Source: Actinokineospora enzanensis DSM 44649
GTDB lineage: Bacteria > Actinomycetota > Actinomycetes > Mycobacteriales > Pseudonocardiaceae
DNA length: 64,000 bases
Direction: 5' to 3'
NCBI RefSeq assembly: GCF_000374445.1
Contig: NZ_KB894432.1
Coordinates: 44,951-108,950 of the forward strand
Shown here piece after piece: positions 44,694 through 54,191 of this stretch. Positions within the stretch are counted from its first letter, which is position 1. Every line of letters starts with the position of its first letter. Both the position numbers and the translations under genes were made by a program. The notes under the pieces were generated by a model. The model saw nothing but the letters and a program-made list of their open reading frames with translations. It did no database searches and was not told the origin of the DNA.

Positions 44694-45383
44694 TCAGGAC
44701 TTGGGCACGTCGTACCGGTAGCCCATGCCGCGCGCCGCCCGGATCGGCGAGTCGTCCGCCGACCAGCCCAGCTTGCGCCGCAGCCGCAGCACCGCGAACT
44801 TGACCCGGTCGGCGCCGATCCCGGTGGGGTCGTTCCACACCAGGTTCAGCAGCTGCCGGGGCGAGAGCACCGCGCCCCGGTGCTGCACGAACGTCGACAG
44901 CAGCCGGTACTCGGTGGCGTTGACCTCGGCCTCCACCCCGTTGACGTAGACCCGGCGGGACCGGTGGTCCATCCGCACCACGCCGTCGTCGTAGACATCG
45001 GACTGGCTGGTGCCGCCGGTCTGCTCGGTGCGCCGCAGGATCGCCTCGATCCTGGCCAGCAGCTCGCTGGTGGAGAACGGCTTGGTCAGGTAGTCGTCGG
45101 CGCCGCCGCGCAGGCCGCGCACCTTGTCCGCCTCCATGCCGTGCGCGGTCAGCAGCAGCACCGGCACGTCGCTGACGTCCCGGATCCGCTCCAGCACCAT
45201 CCAGCCGTCGATCACCGGCAGGCCGATGTCCAGCAGCACCAGCGTCGGCTTGGTCTCGTGCAGCGCGCGCAGCCCCTGCCGCCCGTCCGGGGCGACCATC
45301 ACCTCGTGCCCGGCCCGCTCCAGGATCACCCGCAGCGCCAGCGCGATGTCCGGCTCGTCCTCGACGACCAACACGGTGCTCAT
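44694..45383 (-). CDS. OmpR/PhoB-type response regulator
   Basis: 229 residues. Receiver: E8-D9, phospho-site D52 in VLLDIGLP, T79 and K101 in LTKPFS. DNA-binding winged helix: NATEYRLLSTFVQHRGAVLS, then VKFAVLRLRRKLG and ARGMGYRY. Its ATG overlaps the stop of the upstream histidine kinase gene, so the two are partners. The operon has no other gene that hints at the stimulus. Confidence 0.93.
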   Translation of the reverse strand: MSTVLVVEDEPDIALALRVILERAGHEVMVAPDGRQGLRALHETKPTLVLLDIGLPVIDGWMVLERIRDVSDVPVLLLTAHGMEADKVRGLRGGADDYLTKPFSTSELLARIEAILRRTEQTGGTSQSDVYDDGVVRMDHRSRRVYVNGVEAEVNATEYRLLSTFVQHRGAVLSPRQLLNLVWNDPTGIGADRVKFAVLRLRRKLGWSADDSPIRAARGMGYRYDVPKS

Positions 45384-47089
45384 GCGCGTGCCCCCGGCAG
45401 TGCGGCCGGCAGTGCGCCGGGCTTGGTCAACGGCAGGGTGATGCGGACCGTCGTACCCACGTCCTCGGTGCTCTCGATGGTCATCGAGCCCTGGTGCACG
45501 GCCACGATCTCCTTGCAGATGGACAGTCCGAGCCCGCTGCCGGGGATCCCCGCCTCGCCCGCGTTGGACCCCCGGCTGAACGCCTCGAACACCTTCGGCA
45601 GGTCCTCGGCAGGCACGCCGATGCCGGTGTCGCTGACGGCCACCGTCCAGGCCGTCTCGTCCGGGATCGCCGACACTCGCACCGAGCCGCCCGCCTGCGT
45701 GAACTTGAGCGCGTTGGCCAGCACGTTGTCCAGCACCTGGCCCAGCCGCGCCGGGTCGCCCTGGATGTGCGGGCCGGTACGCACGTCGGCGGTCACCTCG
45801 ACCCGCTCCCTGGCACCGAGCGGGGAGTGGTTCTCGGTCGTCTTGAGCACCAGGTCGGCCACGTCCACCTCGGTGAACGACATGGACAGCTGGTTGGTCT
45901 CCAGTCGGGACAGCAGCAGCAGGTCGTCCACCAGCCGCAGCAGCCGGGCGGCGTTGCGGTTGATCACCTCAAGGTGCGCGGCCTGGTGCTTGGTCAGCGG
46001 CTCCGAGCTGTCCGCGAGCATCTCGCCGAAGGCAAGCACGGCGGTCAGCGGGGTGCGCAGCTCGTGCGAGACGGTCGCGACGAACCGGCCCTTGAGCGCG
46101 GCCGCCTCCTCCAGCGACCGGTTGGTCTCCTCCAGCTCGGTGCGCGCCACCGACTCCCGGGTGATGTCCCGGAAGTACCAGAGCGTGCCGACCGCCTCGG
46201 CCGCGCGCAGCGGCACCACGTCGCAGGTGACGATCCGCCCGCCCGCCAGCGCCAGCCGCACGCCCCGGTGCGGCCGGGCCGAGCGCACCAGCCGCTCCAG
46301 CAGGTCCCAGGACAACGTCGGCTCCTCGCACTCGGCCGCGATCAGCTCGACCAGGTCCGGCACCGGGGTGCCGGTCAGCTCCCGGTCCGGCTCGAAGATC
46401 CGGGCGAACGACGGGTTGTCCAGGATCACCTGGCGGCCGTCGTCGACCACCACGCCGCCCGCCAGGTGCAGCACCAGCTCGCGCAGCCGGGCCCGCTCCA
46501 CCGCCAGCGCCCGCTCGGCCGCGCGCCGCTCGGTGACGTTGCGCGCGTGCACGACGACCGCGTTGATCCCGGTCGCCTCCAGCAGGTTGATCATCGTGGT
46601 GGCCAGCACGACCCAGCGGCCGTCCGCGTGCCTGATCCGGGTGTCCAGCTCCACCTGGGTGCCGGGCGCGGCCATGGTCTGCCGGAACGCCGAGCGCAGC
46701 GGCTCAAGGTCCATCGGGTGCACCAGCTCGCGCATGTGGTTGACGTCCATGGTGCCCGGCGGGTAGCCGAGCACGTCGCGCACCGCCTCCGGCGCGGCGA
46801 CCATGGAACCGGCCGGGGTCACGGTGAGCACCAGCGAGCGGTCGGCGATCGGGCGCACCCCGTCGCGGGGCAGCGGCACCTCGTCCACATCGCGTTCGTG
46901 GAACGCGCGCACCAGCGCGATGACCGAGCGCAGCACCGCGCTGTCCTCGGCGCCCAGGTTGCCTCGGGCCGCCTCGTCGAGGAGGGTGGCGACCTGTTCC
47001 GGCTCGTCCTTGGCCAGCAGCCGGGTGGCCTCGTCGAACAGACCCGCGAGCGCGGGTCTCGCGCGCTGGCCTGCCTGGTCCGACGACAT
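45380..47089 (-). CDS. PAS-domain sensor histidine kinase
   Basis: 569 residues without a clear membrane segment, so cytoplasmic. An N-terminal helical region comes first, then two or three PAS-like modules (VVHARNVTERRAAERAL and WYFRDITRESVARTEL mark their ends), HisKA with H342 in ATVSHELRTPL, and a HATPase with all motifs: DNVLANALKF, DTGIGVP and GSGLGLSIC. It is coupled to the OmpR-type regulator downstream. The start has GGAG at 8 bases. A signal such as redox state or a small ligand read by PAS is likely. Confidence 0.93.
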   Translation of the reverse strand: MSSDQAGQRARPALAGLFDEATRLLAKDEPEQVATLLDEAARGNLGAEDSAVLRSVIALVRAFHERDVDEVPLPRDGVRPIADRSLVLTVTPAGSMVAAPEAVRDVLGYPPGTMDVNHMRELVHPMDLEPLRSAFRQTMAAPGTQVELDTRIRHADGRWVVLATTMINLLEATGINAVVVHARNVTERRAAERALAVERARLRELVLHLAGGVVVDDGRQVILDNPSFARIFEPDRELTGTPVPDLVELIAAECEEPTLSWDLLERLVRSARPHRGVRLALAGGRIVTCDVVPLRAAEAVGTLWYFRDITRESVARTELEETNRSLEEAAALKGRFVATVSHELRTPLTAVLAFGEMLADSSEPLTKHQAAHLEVINRNAARLLRLVDDLLLLSRLETNQLSMSFTEVDVADLVLKTTENHSPLGARERVEVTADVRTGPHIQGDPARLGQVLDNVLANALKFTQAGGSVRVSAIPDETAWTVAVSDTGIGVPAEDLPKVFEAFSRGSNAGEAGIPGSGLGLSICKEIVAVHQGSMTIESTEDVGTTVRITLPLTKPGALPAALPGARA

Positions 47090-47288
47090 GGTTCACTCCA
47101 CTGGCGGTATCGGGCGTCCCCGGCGCCACACTACGAGCGTGTCCCGAGCGCGCGGGCCGATCTGGTCCACTGCGGACCTTTTTCACCACATCGGGTGGCC
47201 GGTGGTAGCGAATCCGGTGCGGAACGGTTGTGCCTGCCGGGGTCCGGGTGTGTCGGCCGGACACACTGGATCACGACGAGGAGGACAC

Positions 47289-49055
47289 ATGCCCGACACC
47301 CCGGCGCGGTCCCCGTGGGACTGCGCGGCCGCGGTGCGCGCCATCGGCTGGGCCGACCGGTCCGGCCGGGCCGTGGACGCCGCGGTCGCGCTGCTGCGGA
47401 ACCTGCCCGGAGTGCTGGACGCGGGCGTCGGCGAGCCGCTTCCCGGGGCCACCGCCGCGGTCTCGCTGACGGCGGGCGGGGCGGTGTCGGTGCGGTGCGA
47501 CGGCACGCCGGACCCGCGGCTGGCGCCGCTGTTGGACACCGTGGCGGCCACCCTGGACGCGGCGGGCTGCGACGGCGGGGTGGTCGACTTCCGGGACGCG
47601 GTCATCGCCCAGATGCCCAGCTTCATCGCGCTGTTCTCGCCGAGCGGGCGGCTGCGCTGGAGCAACATGGTGCGCTGGCCGGACGGCACCCCGGTGCACT
47701 ACGACGAGACCTCGACGTGGGCGGTGGCGGCCATGGTGCACCCGGCCGACCAGGACCCGCTGACCGAGCTGATGTCCACCCTGCACGCCCGCGACCCGGG
47801 CGGCTGCGCCCGCTACACCGCGCGCGTCCGCCGCCCGGACGGCGGCTGGATGGTGATGGACATCGACCTGTTCGACCGCGTCGCCGACCCGGTGATCGGC
47901 GGCCTGATCACCTACGGCCGGGACGTCACCGAGCTGCACGACACCGAGACCTCGCTGCGGGTCACCACGACCCAGCTGAAGTTCCTGGTCGACTCGCTGG
48001 AGGTCGGCGTGCTGCTGCAGGACGCCGATCGGGTCATGCTGATCTCCAACATGACCGCGGTGACCCTGCTGGAGCTGCGGAAGCCGCCCGCCGAGCTGAC
48101 CGGGATGGCCTGGGAGGAGCTGCGCACCCTGCGCGGCATGCCGGAGTCGCACTACGCCGAGATCGACGCGTTCGGTGCCCGCTGCATGATCGAGGGCACA
48201 CCGGTCCGCGGCGCGGAGATCGCCCTGGGCCCGGACCGCGTGGTGGAGGTGGACTTCGTCCCGGTCCGGGTGGGGGAGGTCCGACTGGGACAGTTGTGGG
48301 TGCTGCGGGACGTCACGGCACAGGTGGAGCTGAAACGCGCGTTGGTGCGGCGCAACGAGGAGCTGTCCCGTCTCGCGAACCTGAAGACCGAGTTCATCGC
48401 CACGGTCTCGCACGAGCTGCGCACCCCACTGACCACATTGACCTCCCTGACCCCGATGCTCGCCGACGGCGCGGGCGACCGGGTCCTGGGGCAGGCGGTG
48501 CAGCGCAACGTGAACCGGCTGGCGACACTGGTCGAGACGTTGCTGTTCCTGGCCGGACTGGAGTCCCACAGCCTCGGCCTGAGCCGGATCCAGACCAAGA
48601 TGGAACCGTTGGTGGTCGAACAGATCGCCTCGCTCGCCAGCCACGCCGCCACGCGGTCGGTGGTGGTCCTGCACCGCCCGGCCCCCCGCGGCACGGTCCT
48701 GACCGGCGACCGGGACCTGTTGGCCCGCATGGTCCACCACGTGATCGCCTCCGCGATCGGCAGCTCGCCCCCGTCCGGTTCGGTCCGCGTCCGCTCCAGG
48801 ACCGATGACACCCGCTGGACCCTGGAGGTGACGGACGAGAGCCCGCTGACCGTCGAGGCGGGCCGCCTGTTCACCACCATGCCCCGCGGCGAGAGCGCGA
48901 CGACCGACGGAGACCCGCTGATCGGCTCCGGCCTCGGCCTCACCCTGGCCCGCGCCATCGCCGAACGCCACGGCGGCGGCATCCTGTTGATCCCCGCCTC
49001 CGACGGCGGCACCACGTTCCGGGTCGAGTTGCCGCTAAGCGGGGCCCCGGTCTGA
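47289..49055 (+). CDS. PAS-domain histidine kinase-like protein with eroded ATP site
   Basis: 588 residues, no membrane segment. PAS-like modules end in LITYGRDVTELHDTE and WVLRDVTAQVELKRAL. HisKA is intact (H375 in ATVSHELRTPL). In the HATPase part the N-box is MVHHVIASAIG (residues 481-491), without the Asn that binds magnesium, and the G1 box is TDESPL (D516) without its glycines; only the GSGLGL box remains. Autophosphorylation may be weak or absent, and it may act as a phosphatase or as a partner of the neighbouring kinase, to which it is divergent across 199 bases. No response regulator follows it. Confidence 0.82.
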   Translation: MPDTPARSPWDCAAAVRAIGWADRSGRAVDAAVALLRNLPGVLDAGVGEPLPGATAAVSLTAGGAVSVRCDGTPDPRLAPLLDTVAATLDAAGCDGGVVDFRDAVIAQMPSFIALFSPSGRLRWSNMVRWPDGTPVHYDETSTWAVAAMVHPADQDPLTELMSTLHARDPGGCARYTARVRRPDGGWMVMDIDLFDRVADPVIGGLITYGRDVTELHDTETSLRVTTTQLKFLVDSLEVGVLLQDADRVMLISNMTAVTLLELRKPPAELTGMAWEELRTLRGMPESHYAEIDAFGARCMIEGTPVRGAEIALGPDRVVEVDFVPVRVGEVRLGQLWVLRDVTAQVELKRALVRRNEELSRLANLKTEFIATVSHELRTPLTTLTSLTPMLADGAGDRVLGQAVQRNVNRLATLVETLLFLAGLESHSLGLSRIQTKMEPLVVEQIASLASHAATRSVVVLHRPAPRGTVLTGDRDLLARMVHHVIASAIGSSPPSGSVRVRSRTDDTRWTLEVTDESPLTVEAGRLFTTMPRGESATTDGDPLIGSGLGLTLARAIAERHGGGILLIPASDGGTTFRVELPLSGAPV

Positions 49056-49148
49056 TTTTTCATAGCGTGCGGTCAGTGGACGCACAGGGTTCCCACAGGA
49101 TTCGGGCCGATTCTCGGGGTATGTCGGTTCGAGCGGGAGGTGGGACGG

Positions 49149-49832
49149 GTGGAGCAGGCGTGGCAGGTGGCGGGCGACCAGGGCGGTCGGCACTACAACG
49201 CGGACGCGGCGGCGTCCTACCGCACCGCGGACGGGCGGCTGGTGTTCGCGCTGGCGGACGGGATCGGGGACACGCCGATCGCCGCCCGCGCGGCCCGGGT
49301 GGCGGCGGCCGCGGCGGTGCGGGCCGCCGGCGGACCCCGGGCGTCGATCGCGGCGGCGCGGGCGGCGGTGCTGGCCGAGGCGGGCGGGGACTGTGTGCTC
49401 GTGGTCGCCGAGGCGACCGGGTCGGGGTACCGGGTGGCCTGGGTGGGGGACGCGCGAGCCTATGCGTGGAACGGGGTGGAGGTGTGGCAGCTGACGAAGG
49501 ACCACACCGTGGGGCAGTACTTCGCGGATCGCGGGGTGGCCGTGGCACCTCGGTTGTCGCACGTGGTCACGTCCAGCGTCCGGACCTTGCATGAGGTGGG
49601 GGAGGTCGACACCTACCAGCCCGGTGGGCTGTTGTTGATGACGGACGGGGTTTATCGGGGAGTGGGGTTGCCCCGCATCGGGGCGATACTGCGGGGAGCC
49701 TCGGAGCCCGCGGCCGCGTTGGTCAACGCGGCCGTCGGGGTCGGCAGGGTCGGCGGAGTCGGCGGAGTCGACAATGCCACCGCGTTGGTCGTGCACGGGG
49801 TGGGGTCACACGCCATGGTGGATGCCGCCTGA
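49149..49832 (+). CDS. PP2C-family Ser/Thr protein phosphatase
   Basis: 227 residues from a GTG with GGGAGG 8 bases upstream; a GTG at 49140 lies inside that ribosome site and is less likely. PP2C metal-binding motifs are visible: RHYNADAA, ALADGIGD, AWVGDARAYAW, LLLMTDGVY and GVDNATALVV. It is a compact catalytic domain with no sensor. It follows the kinase-like gene by 93 bases, so it may oppose a Ser/Thr kinase or take part in a partner-switch module; no kinase or anti-sigma gene is nearby. Confidence 0.82.
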   Translation: MEQAWQVAGDQGGRHYNADAAASYRTADGRLVFALADGIGDTPIAARAARVAAAAAVRAAGGPRASIAAARAAVLAEAGGDCVLVVAEATGSGYRVAWVGDARAYAWNGVEVWQLTKDHTVGQYFADRGVAVAPRLSHVVTSSVRTLHEVGEVDTYQPGGLLLMTDGVYRGVGLPRIGAILRGASEPAAALVNAAVGVGRVGGVGGVDNATALVVHGVGSHAMVDAA

Positions 49833-49860
49833 CGCTCATTCCCCTCTGAGCGCCGGTGGC

Positions 49861-49908
49861 CCCGGGGTGTCGCGAACCTACCCCCAAGTTCGCGACACCC
49901 CGGGTTTT
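49861..49908 (+). terminator. Strong terminator after the PP2C gene
   Basis: A perfect 17-bp stem (49861-49877 with 49888-49904) with a 10-base loop, followed by TTTT (49905-49908). It also lies just past the convergent LLM gene stop and may serve both. Confidence 0.9.
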
Positions 49909-49934
49909 CTTGTGCCCGGCGGCCTGTGCGTCCG

Positions 49935-51056
49935 TCAGCCCCATTCCTTGGCAAGCAACTCGAACGACCGGACCCGCTCCTCCTCGCCGTGCACGATGGT
50001 GGTGACCATCAGCTCGTCGGCCCCCGTCACATCCCGCAGGACCCGCAACCTCGCCACGACCTCCGCCGCCGACCCCACGAACTGCGTCTCCACCCGATCG
50101 GCCACCAACGACCGCAACTCGTCCGTCCACGCGAACGCATCCGCTTCCGCCGAGGAAGGAAACGGAATCGCCCCATCCCCACTGCGGATGCTCAACACCC
50201 ACCGCCCGTACGGCCGGGCCAGCTCGCGAGCGGTGGCCGAGTCCTCGGCCACCACGACATCCGCCGACACCATCACGTAAGGCCGAGCCAGCCGGGCGGA
50301 GGGCACGAACGCCTCCCGATACCCCGCCACCGCCTCCAACACCGACGACGGACTCACGTGATAGTTCGCCGTGAACGGCAACCCCAGGGCCCCGGCCGCC
50401 CGAGCGCTCTCCCCGGCGCTGGACCCCAGCACCCACACCTCGGCATCGGCCCCCGTCGCGGCGGGCGCCCGGAACTCCTGTCCCGCGTACGAATGCCCGT
50501 CACCCAGGAAGTCCAGGATCTGCCGCACCTGGTCGATGTACGCCCCCGCGTCGTCCCGGGCCCCCAACAACGTCTGCGACGCCTCCATCCGGGCGAGTAC
50601 CTCCGCCCGGTCCAGCGCGGCCTTCGGCTTGCCCGGGATCACCAGCCCGTCCACCACCCGCCCGGTCGAGACCGGGGCCCCGGCGGAGTTGAACCGCTTG
50701 GCCAGATCGCGCCCCCGGACCAGCCCCGACCGCCCGAGCCCCAGGTCGACCCGCCCCGGGTGCACGTGCGCGATGGTGCCGAACTGCTCGGCGACGGACA
50801 GTGGCGCGTAGTACCCCAGCAGCACGGCCCCCGAGCCCACGCGGATGCGCGTGGTCGCCGAGGCGATCAGCGCGGTCAGGACGGCGGGCGCGGCGGCCGC
50901 GACGCCCGGGGCGAAGTGGTGCTCGGCCACCCAGTAGCGGTGGTAGCCGAACTGTTCGGCGCGTTGCGCGAGGTCGATGGTCGACCGCAGGGCCTGTGCG
51001 TTGGTGCGGCCGGAGAGCACCGGTGCTAAGTCCAGAATGGACAGTGGGGTTGGCAT
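49935..51056 (-). CDS. LLM-class flavin-dependent oxidoreductase
   Basis: 373 residues from the ATG at 51056 (GGAGGGATCCC upstream). It starts [13 protein letters not shown] and has [25 protein letters not shown] and [20 protein letters not shown], the pattern of the luciferase-like family group that includes bacterial luciferase alpha-type monooxygenases. FMNH2- or F420-dependent oxidation is expected; the substrate is unknown. It stands alone, convergent with the PP2C gene and divergent from the RmlD-GT2 gene. Confidence 0.88.
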   Translation of the reverse strand: MPTPLSILDLAPVLSGRTNAQALRSTIDLAQRAEQFGYHRYWVAEHHFAPGVAAAAPAVLTALIASATTRIRVGSGAVLLGYYAPLSVAEQFGTIAHVHPGRVDLGLGRSGLVRGRDLAKRFNSAGAPVSTGRVVDGLVIPGKPKAALDRAEVLARMEASQTLLGARDDAGAYIDQVRQILDFLGDGHSYAGQEFRAPAATGADAEVWVLGSSAGESARAAGALGLPFTANYHVSPSSVLEAVAGYREAFVPSARLARPYVMVSADVVVAEDSATARELARPYGRWVLSIRSGDGAIPFPSSAEADAFAWTDELRSLVADRVETQFVGSAAEVVARLRVLRDVTGADELMVTTIVHGEEERVRSFELLAKEWG

Positions 51057-51291
51057 GGGATCCCTCCAGTTCTCCGCTGCTGCGCCGACGCTACCCCCGG
51101 GCGGGGCGGGGTCCGCGATGTGAGAAGGGCGGAATAACCGGGGGTGTTCGCCTGTTCCCGAACCATCGTGCCCACTCGATGGGAAGCCGTCGACCACACC
51201 GTGGGACGCGGCCGGATCGACCCGTTTGGCGGAGTATCGACCGGCCGGTCCGAGACGATCTTCCGGGCAGGCGCGAACTCGGGGAGAGGCA

Positions 51292-52950
51292 TTGTCCGGT
51301 GGGGGAACGCGGTGGTTGGTGACCGGGGCGTGCGGTCAGCTCGGTGGGCATGTGACGGACCTGCTGACGCGACAGGGCGTCCCGGTGCTCGGGGTCGGCA
51401 GGCGGGCCTGCCGCGCGGGGCACGCCGACGTGGTCGGGTTGGATCTACGGCGCGCGGATGACCTGGGCGCGTTGTTGCGGCGCTATCGGCCCACCCACAT
51501 CGTCCATCTGGCGGCCGTCTCCGCGCCCGCCGCGGTGGCGGCGGACCCGGGCGCGGGCTGGGTGCTCAACACCGAGGTCACCCGGCAGCTGGCCGCGCAC
51601 GCGCGGGACGAGGACGCCTGGTTGCTCTACCCGTCAAGCGATTTCATCTGGCCCGGCACCGCCCACCGCCGCTACCGGGAGACGGATCGGCCGTCCGAGC
51701 GGTCCGCGTACGCGTGGACGAAGCTGGCGGGGGAGCGGGCCGTGCTCGGCGTGGGACTGGTCGCCCGGTTCTCGTTGCTGTACGGGACCCCGCTGTGCCC
51801 CAGGCAGACCACGTGGACGCGGGTCGTGGACCGGCTGCACGCGGGCGAGGAGATCCCGGTGTGCTCGGACGAGTTCCGCACCCCGGTCTCGTTTCCGGAC
51901 GCCGCAAGGATTGTCGTGGGCCTGGGGGAGCGGCGGGTGCGCGGCCTCATCCATGTCGCGGGCCCGGAAGTGCTGACCCCGCGCGACATCCTGCTGCGCA
52001 TGGCCGAGGGTCTCGGTGTCACCCCGAACCTGCGCCGGATCTCCCGCCGTGATCTCCCCGGCGGCGCCGACCGACCACCGAACATGGCCATGTCCGGCGC
52101 CGAGCTCGCCCGCCGCCACTCCGACCTGACCCCGGCCCGCATGCGCGTGCGAAGACCGTTCGGCGTGGTGATCCCGGTGTACCGGGGCGCGGACGTGCTG
52201 CACCGGAGCGTGGAATCCCTTGCCGCGCAACAGACCGACGCCGAGCTCCACGTCGTTCTCGCGGTCAACGACGGTCTCCCCGAGACCCTCCGGGCGGCGC
52301 ACGCCCTGGCCCCGACCCTGCGCGCCACCGGCGCCCGCTGCGTGGTGCTGGAGACCCCGCCCGGCCGCGTCCCCGCCATCGAGGCCGCCGAGGCCCTTCT
52401 CCCGCCCGGTCCGCGCCTCTACCTCGACCAGGACGCCGTCCTCTCCCCGAACGCCCTCGCCGCCCTCGCGGCCGCCCTCGCCCCCGGCGCGGGCACCCAC
52501 TTCGCCGTGCCCGCCGTCCGCGTCGCCACCCGCAGCGTCATCTCCCGCGCGTACTACCGCACCTGGCGCACCCTCCCGTACGTCCGCCAGTCCCCGGCCA
52601 CCATGGGCGCCTATGCCGTCTCCGCCGCCGGTCGCGCCCGCTGGGAGACCTGGACCCGCGTCCGCTCCGACGACAAGTGGGTGCGCTGGCACTTCGCCCC
52701 AGAGGAACGCGCCGTCGTGCCGACCGCCACCTACGAGGTCATCGTCCCGAACGGCCCCCGCGAGCTCGTCCGGGCCCGCCTGCGCTACCAGCGCGGCAAC
52801 ACCGAGCTCGACACCCTGGACCTCACCCACGGCGACACCCACTCCCGCCACCGCGGCGTCATCCCCACGCTGCTGCGCAGCCCCGCCGCGGGCGCCGTCT
52901 TCCTCACCATCCACGCGATCGCCGCCGTCACCGGCCGCTGGTCCCGATGA
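51292..52950 (+). CDS. Fusion of RmlD-like NAD(P) reductase and GT2 glycosyltransferase
   Basis: 552 residues from a TTG with GGGGAGAG upstream; a longer reading from 51226 is possible. Residues 1-270 are a short-chain/RmlD-type domain with the [12 protein letters not shown] nucleotide loop, HLAAVSAP, and Y-x3-K in [11 protein letters not shown]. After a short linker (about residue 290) comes a GT2 domain starting [20 protein letters not shown], with [12 protein letters not shown] as the DxD-like site and [15 protein letters not shown] further on. This may couple nucleotide-sugar reduction to transfer of the sugar. Its stop overlaps the start of a second GT2 gene. Confidence 0.83.
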   Translation: MSGGGTRWLVTGACGQLGGHVTDLLTRQGVPVLGVGRRACRAGHADVVGLDLRRADDLGALLRRYRPTHIVHLAAVSAPAAVAADPGAGWVLNTEVTRQLAAHARDEDAWLLYPSSDFIWPGTAHRRYRETDRPSERSAYAWTKLAGERAVLGVGLVARFSLLYGTPLCPRQTTWTRVVDRLHAGEEIPVCSDEFRTPVSFPDAARIVVGLGERRVRGLIHVAGPEVLTPRDILLRMAEGLGVTPNLRRISRRDLPGGADRPPNMAMSGAELARRHSDLTPARMRVRRPFGVVIPVYRGADVLHRSVESLAAQQTDAELHVVLAVNDGLPETLRAAHALAPTLRATGARCVVLETPPGRVPAIEAAEALLPPGPRLYLDQDAVLSPNALAALAAALAPGAGTHFAVPAVRVATRSVISRAYYRTWRTLPYVRQSPATMGAYAVSAAGRARWETWTRVRSDDKWVRWHFAPEERAVVPTATYEVIVPNGPRELVRARLRYQRGNTELDTLDLTHGDTHSRHRGVIPTLLRSPAAGAVFLTIHAIAAVTGRWSR

Positions 52951-54041
52951 GCCTCGACGTGGTCGTTCCCGCGCGGAACGAGGGTGCGCTGGTGGGCGCC
53001 TGTGTCCGGTCGGTCCTCGCCGACGGCCTGACGGGTGTCCGCGTCATCGTGGTCGCCAACGGCTGTGCCGACGACACCGCCGAGCGGGCCGCGGCGGCCG
53101 GGGCCACCGTCGTCGAGACCCCCGGAGACGGCAAGGCCGCCGCGCTCAACCGTGGGCTGGGGGAGTGTCGCGACGGTTCCGTGGTCTTCCTCGACGCCGA
53201 CACCGTCCTCACCCCAGGCACCACCCGCGCCCTGGCGACCGCCCTGGACGTGCCGACTCCCCGCCTGGCCGCCCCGCGCCCCCTGCTCATCCGCCCCCGC
53301 GGCCCGCTCGCCCGCGGCTACGCCCAGGTGTGGACCCGCCTGCCCGGGATCGCGGACGACGTCATCGGCGCGGGCTGCTACGCCCTCAACGCCCCCGCCC
53401 GCGCCCGCTGCCCGGAATTCCCGCCGATCGTCGCCGACGACGCCTACGTGCGGACCCGGTTCACCCGCGACGAGCGGCACGTCCTCACCGACGGCACCTT
53501 TCTCCTCGTGCTCCCCGAGGGCCGCGAACTGATCCGGGTGGTCCGACGCTGGCGCACCGGGAACGCCGCCCTGGACGATTCCCCGGCCGCCACTCGTACC
53601 AGCAATATGCGGTTCGCAATTCACCCCGAGATCTGGCCGCATCTCCCGGCCTTCCTCACCGTCCTCGTCGCCACGAGACTCGCGGGCAGGCTCGGCCCGC
53701 CCGACGCCTGGGCCCGTGCCGACGGTGTCCGCGAGGTCGGACGGCAGGCGACCGAATACACCTTCCTCATCGATCCAGGCGTCACCCCCGCCCCCGACGC
53801 CCGCGCCCAGCTGGCGACCCTCGCGTCCAGGTTCCCCGATGGGGGGATTTTCGGCGCGGGCCCCGCGGCCCGGTACGCCCGCCCGCGCGCCATCGCCCTG
53901 GTCGAGACCCACCTCTGGGAGCGCACCGGCAGGCCGACGACGGTCACCGACCTGTGTGGACGGGCCAGGCGGTTCGGCGCACGCCCGATGACCACCCCGC
54001 TGGCCCGGTACACCCGATCGAGTGGCGGGCCGCCGCTGTGA
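52947..54041 (+). CDS. GT2-family glycosyltransferase
   Basis: 364 residues. It starts LDVVVPARNEGALVGACVRS; VVFLDADTVL holds the DxD metal site. Later motifs are IGAGCYALN and VADDAYVRTRFTRDER, which align with the same parts of the GT2 half of the preceding fusion, so the two are paralogues. A C-terminal part of about 120 residues (from TEYTFLIDPG) is specific to this gene. No membrane helix is evident. The ATG overlaps the previous stop. It probably builds a surface or secondary-metabolite glycan together with the fusion. Confidence 0.83.
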   Translation: MSLDVVVPARNEGALVGACVRSVLADGLTGVRVIVVANGCADDTAERAAAAGATVVETPGDGKAAALNRGLGECRDGSVVFLDADTVLTPGTTRALATALDVPTPRLAAPRPLLIRPRGPLARGYAQVWTRLPGIADDVIGAGCYALNAPARARCPEFPPIVADDAYVRTRFTRDERHVLTDGTFLLVLPEGRELIRVVRRWRTGNAALDDSPAATRTSNMRFAIHPEIWPHLPAFLTVLVATRLAGRLGPPDAWARADGVREVGRQATEYTFLIDPGVTPAPDARAQLATLASRFPDGGIFGAGPAARYARPRAIALVETHLWERTGRPTTVTDLCGRARRFGARPMTTPLARYTRSSGGPPL

Positions 54042-54191
54042 GTGGGCGCGGGCGCGACCGGGTGTAGACGTACCGGCCCGCGATGCCGCATCCTTCCACG
54101 CACGCGTGTGGTGGGCCCGTTCCCTGCGGGTCAACCGCTGTGCGGTCGTTGGCAAGACCGGACCCGGTCCGGATAGCGGATACTCGCGCAC

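Noticed and set aside
45494..48808. 1104-codon plus-strand ORF across both kinase genes
   Set aside because: It runs antisense to one kinase and out of frame through the other; both kinases carry clear motifs.
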